DNA of 64,000 nt, taken from the NCBI GenBank assembly GCA_902800045.1, contig CADCCZ010000004.1, positions 186,001-250,000 on the forward strand, read 5' to 3'. This stretch comes from an uncultured Bacteroidia bacterium (GTDB lineage: Bacteria; Bacteroidota; Bacteroidia; Bacteroidales; ML635J-15). The position numbers were made by a program, and so were the translations under genes. Positions 17,482 through 25,921 of the stretch are shown here, one piece after another. The notes below the pieces were generated by a model. The model searched no databases and had not been told where the DNA came from. It saw only the letters and a list, made by a program, of their open reading frames with translations. Position 1 is the first letter of the stretch, and the number at the start of each line of letters is the position of its first letter.

Positions 17482-19008
17482 TTACTCCTCGCTTATCTCC
17501 TTCCACAGGAAAATATCATTCTTTTCCTTGGGGCGAACATTGTCGAACCACTTGAAATTCTTGAGGAACAGCTTGTCGGCGGTTATCTGGTCCATAGGCA
17601 GGGCAAGGCCGTCGGGCTTCTCGAAGAACATAATGTCCTTTATGGTCTTGTCCTCGTAGAATACGCGCATATTGCTGCTTAGGAGCTTGTTCTGCGCTAC
17701 AAATTCGTTTTCTTCCTCGTCCTCTATATAATATATGGTCTGGCAGTCGGAAAAAAGGTCGGTGCGGTACAACTTCTTATCCTTCAGGTAGCCGTTGATG
17801 TTCTTGCAGTTTATCTGGTTGTAGTAGTCGTCCTCGATGTGCTGGCACAGGAACGACGAGTTTTTCATCACAAACGAATCTGGCTCCTTGTTCACGAACT
17901 TCACCGAAATGTATTCGGCGGTGGCCTGCATGTTGTCGCTCCACATTATGGGGCTGTAGAACATCTCGGCTATGGAGTCGTTGGAGTGGAAGGCTATGGA
18001 ATCGCAGCGTGCCTGTCCGTCCGACTTGAACGCCAGCACCTTGTGGAACGCCCGCATCAGCTTGAAATCCAATGTGTCGCCCTGTTTCTCGGTAGTAATA
18101 AATATGGTGTCGGCGTGAATGAACAGCGAATCACCGTCCATTATGTAGGTTAGCAGTGTGCTGTCGGTCATAAACGCCCTTTCTGGCTCCTCGTAGAAGT
18201 ACCCGTAGTTTCCGCTGGCGATCATGTTGTTGGAAGTGTCGATTATCGACACATTGCGAAAACCTTCGCCGTAACGGATTTTGCGGTCGTAGTAGAGGCT
18301 GTCGCCGTAGAGGAAGTTGCAGCCCGACTGCAACCACGCATTTTGCGTAAGGTTGGCTTCGTCGGTGACGGTGTTGTAGCGACCATATTCGCAGTACAGG
18401 TAGTTCGAGTCGGAAACTATCTCGGTAGGGCCGAAAAAGTCGGCAATTTCGGTTTCGGTATTGTACCTGAGCGTATCGCTAGTAATGGAATATTCTGGAT
18501 TTTTCAGCACGACGCCCTCGACGGCATAGTAGTCATAAGTCTCTGTGTAGTAATACCCCCACTGGCTGCGCAGACGGTTGTCGCCGTCGTACATACGTCC
18601 GCCCTCGAAGTAGTAGATAAGGTTCTTGTCTCGGTCGTAGTCGAGCGAGTCGGTTATGAGGTACGACTTGTTGTGCTGCATAATCACCGAATCGCGCATC
18701 TTGGCCATGCGGATGTCGCCGTCGTATTCGGCGTACTTGCCTATGAGCAGAATGGTGTCGCCCTGCTTGAAGCGCACATTGTTATATGCTTGCACCGAGT
18801 TGGTCTCGTCGTAGAAATATGCCGAGTCGCAGAACATATAGATTTCATCGTGTCGGAAGACAACATCGCCGAGCAGACGCTTAGCCTCGATGCCCGACTT
18901 CTTGCTGTATTCCAAGGTGTTTGCGTGAAGAATCTCCACCTTTTTTTGCGCCAATGCAGCCACGGTCGCAAAAACGAGAATCAATGTCAGCACAACACGG
19001 AATTTCAT
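17482..19008 (-). CDS. OstA-like (LptA/LptD N-domain family) protein
   Basis: 508 residues with a Sec signal peptide (cleavage near ALAQ, residue 21). The remainder is a long run of short beta strands with repeating Asp-Thr/Ser-Leu and Tyr-rich blocks (GDVVFRHDEIYMFCDSAYFY, SDTLRYNTET, GDSLYYDR), the pattern of the OstA beta-jellyroll that bridges LPS across the periplasm. It is much longer than LptA and lacks the LptD barrel, a form common in Bacteroidota. It lies 21 bp after a MoxR-type ATPase on the same strand. Confidence 0.8.
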   Translation of the reverse strand: MKFRVVLTLILVFATVAALAQKKVEILHANTLEYSKKSGIEAKRLLGDVVFRHDEIYMFCDSAYFYDETNSVQAYNNVRFKQGDTILLIGKYAEYDGDIRMAKMRDSVIMQHNKSYLITDSLDYDRDKNLIYYFEGGRMYDGDNRLRSQWGYYYTETYDYYAVEGVVLKNPEYSITSDTLRYNTETEIADFFGPTEIVSDSNYLYCEYGRYNTVTDEANLTQNAWLQSGCNFLYGDSLYYDRKIRYGEGFRNVSIIDTSNNMIASGNYGYFYEEPERAFMTDSTLLTYIMDGDSLFIHADTIFITTEKQGDTLDFKLMRAFHKVLAFKSDGQARCDSIAFHSNDSIAEMFYSPIMWSDNMQATAEYISVKFVNKEPDSFVMKNSSFLCQHIEDDYYNQINCKNINGYLKDKKLYRTDLFSDCQTIYYIEDEEENEFVAQNKLLSSNMRVFYEDKTIKDIMFFEKPDGLALPMDQITADKLFLKNFKWFDNVRPKEKNDIFLWKEISEE

Positions 19009-19029
19009 TTGCCGTTTGTTTGGTGAAAC

Positions 19030-20001
19030 TTAGTCCTTAACAAGTTCGTCGATGATGTCTTCGATGGAAAGACCTTCGGCTTCGGCCTTGTAGTTCTTCA
19101 CAACCCTGTGGCGCAAAACAATCTTTGCAACTGCCTGAACATCCTCAATGTCGGGAGAATATTTGCCGTTAAGCACAGCCACTGTCTTTGCTCCGATGAC
19201 AAGGTATTGCGATGCACGTGGTCCTGCTCCCCAGTGTATGAACTTGCGTGTGATTTCGGGGGCAATCTCCGAATCGGGACGAGTCTTGTTTACAAGGCGC
19301 ACTGCATATTCGAGTACATTGTCGTTAATCGGAATCTTACGGATAAGGTTCTGGAAATAAATGATTTCCTCTGCGCTCAAAATCTGTTTGATTTCGAAAT
19401 TCTTGTCGGCGGTAGTGTTCTTCACGATGCGGATTTCGTCGTCGAGGCTCGGGTAGCCGACATTTATGTTGAACATAAAACGGTCGAGTTGGGCTTCGGG
19501 CAACGGATATGTACCTTCCTGCTCAATTGGGTTCTGGGTAGCCATGACGAAAAATGGTTCGTCGAGCTTGTAGATTGTACCCGAGGCGGTTACCGAGCGT
19601 TCCTGCATTGCTTCGAGCAGTGCGGCCTGAGTCTTAGGCGGAGTACGGTTGATTTCGTCGGCAAGGATGAAGTTGGCGAAAATCGGGCCCTTTATGAACT
19701 TGAACTGGCGGTCTTCACCAAGAATTTCGCTACCGATAATGTCCGATGGCATAAGGTCGGGTGTAAACTGGATACGCTTGTTCTTCAAGCCAAGAACTTC
19801 GGCTATAGTGTTTACCAACAAGGTTTTTGCCAGTCCCGGAACACCAACAAGCAGGCAGTGTCCACGGCTGAAAATTGAAATCAGCACTTCCTTAACAACC
19901 TGGTCCTGACCGTAAATCTTCTTGCCAATCTCGACTAGCATCTCGTCGTATTTCGACCTCAAGGCATTTGCAGCCTCCACATTGTCCTTGTATTCAATCA
20001 T
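19030..20001 (-). CDS. MoxR-family AAA+ ATPase
   Basis: 323 residues. Walker A GVPGLAKT (53-60), Walker B FILADEIN (111-118), then PPKTQAALLEAMQER and ATQNPIEQEGTYPLPEAQLDRF, the MoxR signature; C-terminal AAA lid domain. MoxR ATPases act as chaperones that often load metals or activate VWA-domain partners. No VWA gene is adjacent here; the downstream gene is OstA-like. Its promoter carries the TCGTAAAT-rich module. Confidence 0.93.
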   Translation of the reverse strand: MIEYKDNVEAANALRSKYDEMLVEIGKKIYGQDQVVKEVLISIFSRGHCLLVGVPGLAKTLLVNTIAEVLGLKNKRIQFTPDLMPSDIIGSEILGEDRQFKFIKGPIFANFILADEINRTPPKTQAALLEAMQERSVTASGTIYKLDEPFFVMATQNPIEQEGTYPLPEAQLDRFMFNINVGYPSLDDEIRIVKNTTADKNFEIKQILSAEEIIYFQNLIRKIPINDNVLEYAVRLVNKTRPDSEIAPEITRKFIHWGAGPRASQYLVIGAKTVAVLNGKYSPDIEDVQAVAKIVLRHRVVKNYKAEAEGLSIEDIIDELVKD

Positions 20002-20020
20002 ACCGATAAATTTTAGGGTG

Positions 20021-20067
20021 CAAAGATAAAAAAGATTTACGATTTACGAAGTACGATTGACGATTGA
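20021..20067 (-). promoter_or_regulatory. TCGTAAAT-rich promoter module of the MoxR gene
   Basis: On the minus strand TCGTAAATCGTAAAT-like repeats run into a TATCTTTG box (20028-20021). No TTTG lies at the -33 position. It is the third copy of the module seen at 13767 and 41047. The ATG is about 20 bases downstream. Confidence 0.7.
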
Positions 20068-20123
20068 TTTGAGGCTGTTCGAAATTTTAAAGATTCAAAG
20101 ATATCCAGGTCCTCATTTTTGTC

Positions 20124-20131
20124 TATCTTTG
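20124..20131 (+). promoter_or_regulatory. -7 promoter box of the lipoprotein/702-aa gene pair
   Basis: TATCTTTG, 27 bases before the ATG at 20159. No TTTG at the expected upstream distance. Confidence 0.55.
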
Positions 20132-20158
20132 TCACGTTTGACAATGACTTTTTTGATA

Positions 20159-21172
20159 ATGAATAAAAAAATTAACTGGCTGGTTTGCATATTGATAGCT
20201 GTTGCATGCGTCTTTATGTCGGGCTGCAACAACAAGAAGAAGGACGTTGTTCCGGAAGGCAACGCCGTTTATTATTGGCGCACAACTTTTAGGATGAACG
20301 ACTACGAGCGCAATTTCCTGAAGGAGCACAACGTCACCAAGATGTATTTGAAATTTTTCGACATCGTAGAAAACTGGGACGGAAAAATTATGCCTGTCGG
20401 AACAACAATTTTTATCGATTCAATTCCCAAGGATGTGACGATTGTGCCTACCGTTTTCATAACCTCGGAGGCTGTTGCCAAATATCCGGAGTTCATCGAC
20501 AAGATGTACAAGCGTGTGGAGGATATGGCTTCGGCAAATGGTGTCAAGTACAGCGAGATTCAGATTGACTGCGACTGGACAGAAAGCACTTCGGAGCAAT
20601 ATTTCGCATTTATGAAGCAGCTGAGGACTATTCTCGAACCCAAAGGAATTGAACTTTCGGCTACAGTACGTATGTTCCAGCTCGACTACGAAGCTCCCGA
20701 AGCCGATTATGGCGTGCTTATGTGCTACAATACGGGTAATCTAAAGGACTGGGAAACCGACAATTCAATACTCGACCTCAAGGATGTGAAGCCGTACGTA
20801 AGTAAGTTGTCAGATTACAAGTTGCCGCTTTCGGTGGCTTTGCCCTGCTTCTCGTGGGATGTCACGTTTGGCGGCGAGAAGAATTTGCTCGGCATCGAGT
20901 ACAACAGCTACGATTTTTCCGATAAGCGTTTCAGCAAGATTTCGGAGAACAAGTACGAAATCGACAAGGGCAAGGAGCGTGACACATATTACGACTACTG
21001 GACACCCTGCTATGTCCGCCACGAGGAAGTTTCGCTCAAGGACATTCTCGAAGTCAAGGATATGGTTGTGTCAAAAATGTCGGACAAACCATTGCAGATG
21101 GTTTTGTACCAGCTCGATTCTGTTAACCTTTCTAAATTTTCAAGCGATGAGGTGGAAAAGATTTATCGTTAG
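20159..21172 (+). CDS. Lipoprotein with a TIM-barrel-like domain (resembles DUF3142)
   Basis: 337 residues from the ATG at 20159, chosen because it gives a clear lipoprotein signal with lipobox MSGC (Cys23); the upstream 34 codons overlap the promoter. The mature protein begins NAVYYWRTTF and contains EIQIDCDWTE..YFAFMKQLR, recalling DUF3142 and related glycosidase-like barrels (LQIDxD followed by Tyr and an Arg-rich helix). No substrate can be assigned. It overlaps the next gene by 26 bp, so the two are coupled and likely act together in the envelope. Confidence 0.68.
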   Translation: MNKKINWLVCILIAVACVFMSGCNNKKKDVVPEGNAVYYWRTTFRMNDYERNFLKEHNVTKMYLKFFDIVENWDGKIMPVGTTIFIDSIPKDVTIVPTVFITSEAVAKYPEFIDKMYKRVEDMASANGVKYSEIQIDCDWTESTSEQYFAFMKQLRTILEPKGIELSATVRMFQLDYEAPEADYGVLMCYNTGNLKDWETDNSILDLKDVKPYVSKLSDYKLPLSVALPCFSWDVTFGGEKNLLGIEYNSYDFSDKRFSKISENKYEIDKGKERDTYYDYWTPCYVRHEEVSLKDILEVKDMVVSKMSDKPLQMVLYQLDSVNLSKFSSDEVEKIYR

Positions 21173-23255
21173 TGCGCTGCTTGTTGCGGCTGTTTCGTCG
21201 AGTTTCGCCTGCGGTTATTGCGAACCCGATGCATCGAGTACATATATGTTCAAGACATACGATATTGCTCCCTACTTGCAATATAAGGAGGATGCAAATT
21301 TCTATAATGTTGGATTCTGGTATCAGTATGCAAACAAGGAAGTCCCACGTTCGGAAGTGTGGGCTGCATTAAATAAATGTCATGCTATTGATATTGAGGA
21401 GGGTAAGAATGCATTTTTCGCCTTTCTGAAGCGCAAGCACGATGTTGATGCGTTGACATACTGGGAAACTGTATTAGCTTTTCAGGACCTTACTGGCGAC
21501 GAATGGGACTATGCCGAGAGTGTTGATAGCGCTGCTATGCGTGAGATGGCAAAAACGCTCGAAACAGTTGGTAGAAAATGTGATGATGTTAGACTTAAGG
21601 AACGTTTTGCATACCAATATATACGTATAATGTTTGCGCTTAACGAGTACAAGCAATGCCGTAAGGCGTGGGAGAACGGTGGCGAGCAGTGGCAGGATAC
21701 AGTGCTAAGAAAGCAAGGCCGTCTGTACTATGCTGGAGCCTTGTTCTACACTGGCGACCTTTGCAAGGCTGCCGACATTTACGGCGAATGCAGCGACTGG
21801 AACAGCTTGCGATTTTTCAAAGGTAAGCTTGAGTTTATGCAGGAACTTTACCAATACAATCCCAAGTCGAAGGCATTAATGTTTTTCGTGCAGAATTACG
21901 AAAATTCGTATCAGGATGGCAAGAATGTGGATGTCAAGAAGTTTACCGATTTCTGCAAGCAGGTTCTGAAGGAAAAGAAAACCGACAATCCGGCTATGTG
22001 GCAGGCTGCGCTTGCTCACATTGCTTTTCTTGACCGCGACTACGCCAAGGCTATCGAAATGATTGAAAAAGCCTGCAATATGGATGGAGCCCAGATTGTC
22101 AAGGATAATGCACGTTTTCTCAGGCTTGTCTATCATGCTGCCGACACTAAGGCATCCAACTACGACGACCTGCTATATGTCGATTTGCCTTGGTTGCTGA
22201 AAAAATTGAACGAAACCGATGAGTATCATTCAAAAAACGGGAACGGATACGCACATTTTATCAATATTCTGCGTCGCGTAGTGTTTGTTTATGCATTCCC
22301 GCATTATGTTGACACAGGCAATCACAATATGGCGGCTGCAATACTCAATGCCTACGACGAACAGTTTTGCTACAACAAGCAACATCGTGCCGAGTTGCGT
22401 AGCAATCCAAACGAAACAGGAAGCTGGGACTATTCCACGTTTTATTTCAACTATCTCGATACCACATCGGTGGAGAATGTTAAGGATTTTCTTGCGTTTG
22501 TAAAGTCGAGGGGCAAGACGAATTTGGAAAAGTCGCTTATTTCGATGGGTTATGTAAACGAAAGCATGATGAACGAACTTATCGGTACAAAGTATATGCG
22601 TTTGCACGATTATGCCAAGGCCATCGATTATCTCCAGAAGGTAAGTCCTGCCTTCCTCAAGAAGCAGAACATCACCGATTATCTGAAGCGCAATCCGTTT
22701 GAGGAAGATTGGATTACTGCAAAGAGTGAGAAGGCTAGCATTTACGGCGATTTCAAACCTATGACCATGTATGCGACTTCGTCAACTAAGTTGCAGTTCT
22801 GCATAATAATGAAGATGCTGGACGACAAGATTCACAGCCTGACCGACAATGAGGAGTGCGCAGTGCTAAATTATGCATACGCTGTAGGTCTTGTGCAGGC
22901 AGAAAAGTGGTGCTGGGCACTTACCCAGTACGCCAAGAGCAGCGACGATTGGAACGGAGGGTTGTTCCAGAGCATCAACAACTTGCAAACCGATGACAAT
23001 GGCTGGGATTACATGTCGTCGCGGTCGTACATGCTGCAGGAACGTTACAACAAGGTGTATGCAAGCCTCGGCAATGCCGAGAAACTTACAAAAAACAGCG
23101 AGTTGCTGGCACGTTGCCAATATATGCGCGGTTTCATCGATTTGGACGATTCGCACAGGTGGCAGTACTACCGTAACCTTGTCGGAACTTACTCAAAGAC
23201 CAAGTTTGTCGGCAGCGAGAAGCGTCACTGCGACCTACTCCGCGACCATAGGTAG
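21147..23255 (+). CDS. Large exported helical-repeat protein of unknown function
   Basis: 702 residues from the ATG at 21147, which begins MRWKRFIVSALLVAAVSSS, a signal peptide; the longer frame back to 20859 lies inside the preceding gene and is rejected. The mature N-terminus is CGYCEPD, so Cys21 could be lipidated although the lipobox (SFAC) is weak. The rest is alpha-helical with TPR/Sel1-like spacing (YAGALFYTGDLCKAADIY, ALAHIAFLDRDYAKAIEM). I do not recognise the family. Its overlap with the lipoprotein gene suggests a functional pair. Confidence 0.75.
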   Translation: MRWKRFIVSALLVAAVSSSFACGYCEPDASSTYMFKTYDIAPYLQYKEDANFYNVGFWYQYANKEVPRSEVWAALNKCHAIDIEEGKNAFFAFLKRKHDVDALTYWETVLAFQDLTGDEWDYAESVDSAAMREMAKTLETVGRKCDDVRLKERFAYQYIRIMFALNEYKQCRKAWENGGEQWQDTVLRKQGRLYYAGALFYTGDLCKAADIYGECSDWNSLRFFKGKLEFMQELYQYNPKSKALMFFVQNYENSYQDGKNVDVKKFTDFCKQVLKEKKTDNPAMWQAALAHIAFLDRDYAKAIEMIEKACNMDGAQIVKDNARFLRLVYHAADTKASNYDDLLYVDLPWLLKKLNETDEYHSKNGNGYAHFINILRRVVFVYAFPHYVDTGNHNMAAAILNAYDEQFCYNKQHRAELRSNPNETGSWDYSTFYFNYLDTTSVENVKDFLAFVKSRGKTNLEKSLISMGYVNESMMNELIGTKYMRLHDYAKAIDYLQKVSPAFLKKQNITDYLKRNPFEEDWITAKSEKASIYGDFKPMTMYATSSTKLQFCIIMKMLDDKIHSLTDNEECAVLNYAYAVGLVQAEKWCWALTQYAKSSDDWNGGLFQSINNLQTDDNGWDYMSSRSYMLQERYNKVYASLGNAEKLTKNSELLARCQYMRGFIDLDDSHRWQYYRNLVGTYSKTKFVGSEKRHCDLLRDHR

Positions 23256-23260
23256 AATTG

Positions 23261-23578
23261 TCAGTTGCCGAGCATAAGGTATATTTGTATTAGTACTGCA
23301 GCCAATATTGCTACAGGAATTATAATCTTTGCAACTCTGAATATAAATTCATTTGTGATGCTTCTGTCCTCCAATGCGTAGCAGGTATGAAGTGAAAGTG
23401 CATTCTTTTCGGTAAGTTTTTGCAGACAATTTTCCACATCGGCTTCGGTTATGCCAGTGTTTTCCGGCATTTTTAGCACTTTGCCCAGCAGTACTGTCTT
23501 GTCGATGAAAATTTGTCCGTTTGCGGTTTCGAGGATGCGTCTTTCTAGTTGCGAATAATTTCTGTCAATTTTTTTCAT
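23261..23578 (-). CDS. Small single-helix membrane protein, unknown
   Basis: 105 residues: a soluble N-terminal part of about 75 residues with two helix-like stretches, and one membrane helix near the C-terminus (about 80-101, RVAKIIIPVAILAAVLIQIYL). No signal peptide; it looks tail-anchored with the soluble part in the cytosol. No known domain is recognised. It converges on the 702-residue gene with a 5-bp gap, and no terminator is visible between them. Confidence 0.6.
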   Translation of the reverse strand: MKKIDRNYSQLERRILETANGQIFIDKTVLLGKVLKMPENTGITEADVENCLQKLTEKNALSLHTCYALEDRSITNEFIFRVAKIIIPVAILAAVLIQIYLMLGN

Positions 23579-23692
23579 GTTTTTTAGTTTTTAATTCGAG
23601 ACAAAGTTCAGGTATAGTTACGACATTTTGTGTCGTAGGTGGTCATGGCTTAGATATTTTTTGAAAAAACAACTGATTTTTCTAAAAAGCAT

Positions 23693-23700
23693 TATATTTG
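23693..23700 (+). promoter_or_regulatory. -7 promoter box of the Cys/His-rich lipoprotein gene
   Basis: TATATTTG, 27 bases before the start codon. No clear TTTG 19 bases upstream. Confidence 0.55.
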
Positions 23701-23727
23701 CGGAGTAAAATTTAAATTAATACGAAT

Positions 23728-24282
23728 ATGAAGAAATTACTTTTTCTTTTAGTTCCTGCATTCTTGTTGGTTGCTTGCTGCAATAACGAACCTAAGCAGG
23801 ACGCCGCTGCAGAAGGCGAACAGAAATGCTGCAACAAAGAAGGCGAACACAAGTGCTGCAAGGATGGTGAACACAAGTGCTGCCACGAAATGAGCGAAGA
23901 GCAGAAAGCCGATATGGCTGCTTGGGAAGATTGGGCAAACCAGACCGACGAAAAGAAGGCAGAACTCCTTAACAAGCGTAAGGAATGCTACGACAAGATG
24001 GTTGCTGAAAAGAAGGCCAGAGAAGAAGAAATGGCTGCTAAGAAGGCTGCTTTCGAAGAGGGAATGGCTAACTGGGACAACCTGAGCCTTGATGAAAAGA
24101 AAGCTTTGTTCGACAATATGCCTTGCTGCGGCAAGTGCCACAAAGGTCACGGCTGCCATCATGGCGAAGGCAAGTGCTGCAAAGAAGGCGAACACAAGTG
24201 CTGCAAGGATGGTGAGCACAAGTGCGGCGAAAAGCACGAAGGCTGCCAGCATCACGAAGGTTGCAAGCATCACAACGACTAA
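23728..24282 (+). CDS. Cys/His-rich lipoprotein with GEHKCC repeats, probable metal binder
   Basis: 184 residues with lipobox LVAC (Cys17). Two Cys/His-rich ends flank a charged Glu/Lys helix (about 55-125). The unit GEHKCCKDGEHKC occurs in both ends, so the ends probably arose by duplication. The whole precursor has 20 Cys and 14 His. Such density implies binding of soft metals (Cu, Zn, Ni, Cd) or heme at the cell surface; this is inference. It has its own promoter box and terminator and no metal-transport neighbours. No known family is recognised. Confidence 0.78.
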   Translation: MKKLLFLLVPAFLLVACCNNEPKQDAAAEGEQKCCNKEGEHKCCKDGEHKCCHEMSEEQKADMAAWEDWANQTDEKKAELLNKRKECYDKMVAEKKAREEEMAAKKAAFEEGMANWDNLSLDEKKALFDNMPCCGKCHKGHGCHHGEGKCCKEGEHKCCKDGEHKCGEKHEGCQHHEGCKHHND

Positions 24283-24300
24283 TCGAAAATTCGAAGAAAA

Positions 24301-24334
24301 TCAAAAAAGCTACGCTTAGGCGTGGCTTTTTTTG
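24301..24334 (+). terminator. Terminator after the Cys/His-rich lipoprotein gene
   Basis: Hairpin AAAGCTACGC-TTAG-GCGTGGCTTT with one G-U pair, followed by a T run. Confidence 0.85.
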
Positions 24335-24370
24335 TTTGTATTTTTCTATCCCTACCTAACAAAAAACAAC

Positions 24371-24378
24371 TACCTTTG
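24371..24378 (+). promoter_or_regulatory. -7 promoter box of the SGNH hydrolase pair
   Basis: TACCTTTG, 20 bases before the ATG at 24399; no TTTG 19 bases upstream. Confidence 0.55.
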
Positions 24379-24398
24379 CACTCTCAAAATACAAAACG

Positions 24399-25919
24399 AT
24401 GAAAGTAAGGAATACATTGATATTCATATTGATAATATTTGCAGTGATTGCAGGTGTGATGGCTGTTTTTCCGAAAGACGGCATTAGGATTGGTGATAGT
24501 TTTGTGCTTAAGTGCCCGTCGTTCGAGGATTTTTGGTCTTCGTCGGCAAAGGATGAGGGTTCGGTTGATCTCGACTCGCTGCTTTCGAGCCAGATAAATA
24601 TCGACGAGCATATTCCCGAAAAAACGCCAGCCAAACTGAAGGATATGCCCGAATATGTAGAGCAGCCCGACCCGACTTCCGACAATGTCGTAACCGATGA
24701 CGCATCCAACTACAACATCGAGGACATAAAGTCGGCTGTGAATCCGCTCGAAATGCCGGCAGGCAATAGTACTGCCCTTGACAATTTCTTCCGTAAGCTG
24801 GCCCATCACGGTGAATACGAAAAAATCAGAGTTCTGCATTACGGCGACAGTCAGCTCGAAGGCGACCGCATAACCGCTTACATAAGGTACAAGTTGCAGG
24901 GACGTTTTGGCGGTAACGGCGTGGGAATGTGCTCTCCAGTAGCCATTTATGCCCAGTACAGCATGAAACAGGATGCTTCCGAAGGTTGGATTCGCTGTCC
25001 GGGATTCGGCAAGCGCAATCCTGCCATCACACACAGAAAATATGGTCCGATGATGGCGTTCAACCGCTTCTCGCCAATCCGCGATTCGTTGTGGGAACGT
25101 CCCGAAGAGCCATACAAGGCTTGGATAAGCTTCACAAAGTCGTCGATGGGCTACGCCAACACGCGCAAGTTCAAGAACGTATATATATATTATGGTAATT
25201 GCACCGAGGAGGTGAATGTAACCGTCAAAGTCGGCGGAGCAGTGGTAAACGAAGGCCGCATGCCAATTTCGGAAGGTTTGAACGTATATGCCTACAAGTC
25301 GCCCGACTACATTAGCGACGTAACTCTTGAATTTGAGGCATTCGACAGTCCCGACTTCTACTGCGTTTCGCTTGAGGACGATCATGGAATACAAGTAGAT
25401 AACATTGCAATGCGCGGTTGCAGCGGTGAAGTTTTCACTGGTACCGACCGCTCGCTGTTGTCGGCTTCGTACTCGAAACTCGGTGCCGATTTGTTCATAT
25501 TGCAGTTCGGTGCCAACGCCGTACCAAACACCAAGGATTCGAAGGGAGCATCGTATTTTGTGAACCTTTTTATGTCGCAGGTGCGCACCATCAGGGCAAT
25601 GTGTCCAAACGCGTCGATTATGATTGTCGGTCCAAACGACATGTCTGTGAAGAACAAGGATGTATATGAATCGTATCCAATCCTCGACACCATGGTCAAT
25701 ATGCTTCGCGATGCCGCCCAGCGTAACAACTGTGCATTTTGGGACACCTACAAGGCTATGGGCGGTCGCAATTCGATGCCCAAGTGGGTTGAGGCCGACC
25801 CGCCGCTTGCTGCAAAGGACTACACACACTTCTCGCCACAGGGAGCGCAGGTCATCTCCAATATGCTTTACAATGCGATAATAGTGGAATACACCAACTA
25901 TTTACAGAGAAATAAATAG
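24399..25919 (+). CDS. SGNH/GDSL-family esterase, membrane-anchored or exported
   Basis: 506 residues. An N-terminal hydrophobic segment (about 6-23) is followed by an acidic linker and an SGNH domain: block I HYGDSQLEG (catalytic Ser), block III-like LQFGANAVPN, and block V DYTHFSPQG (catalytic His). In Bacteroidota such proteins usually form a cluster of two SGNH genes plus an MBOAT O-acyltransferase that modify surface polysaccharide. Here the second SGNH gene follows after 2 bp, but the only MBOAT gene is at 55683. The substrate is probably an O-acetylated glycan (inference). Confidence 0.85.
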   Translation: MKVRNTLIFILIIFAVIAGVMAVFPKDGIRIGDSFVLKCPSFEDFWSSSAKDEGSVDLDSLLSSQINIDEHIPEKTPAKLKDMPEYVEQPDPTSDNVVTDDASNYNIEDIKSAVNPLEMPAGNSTALDNFFRKLAHHGEYEKIRVLHYGDSQLEGDRITAYIRYKLQGRFGGNGVGMCSPVAIYAQYSMKQDASEGWIRCPGFGKRNPAITHRKYGPMMAFNRFSPIRDSLWERPEEPYKAWISFTKSSMGYANTRKFKNVYIYYGNCTEEVNVTVKVGGAVVNEGRMPISEGLNVYAYKSPDYISDVTLEFEAFDSPDFYCVSLEDDHGIQVDNIAMRGCSGEVFTGTDRSLLSASYSKLGADLFILQFGANAVPNTKDSKGASYFVNLFMSQVRTIRAMCPNASIMIVGPNDMSVKNKDVYESYPILDTMVNMLRDAAQRNNCAFWDTYKAMGGRNSMPKWVEADPPLAAKDYTHFSPQGAQVISNMLYNAIIVEYTNYLQRNK

Positions 25920-25921
25920 GT

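Noticed and set aside
23728-24282. Cys-rich repeats as a CRISPR-like or metallothionein cluster at DNA level
   Set aside because: The repeats are in frame and encode GEHKCC units of one lipoprotein; there are no spacer-like intervals.
24384-25829. Open frame of 481 codons on the minus strand
   Set aside because: Antisense to the SGNH esterase gene, which has complete catalytic blocks. The antisense product shows no domain and results from the codon bias of the real gene.
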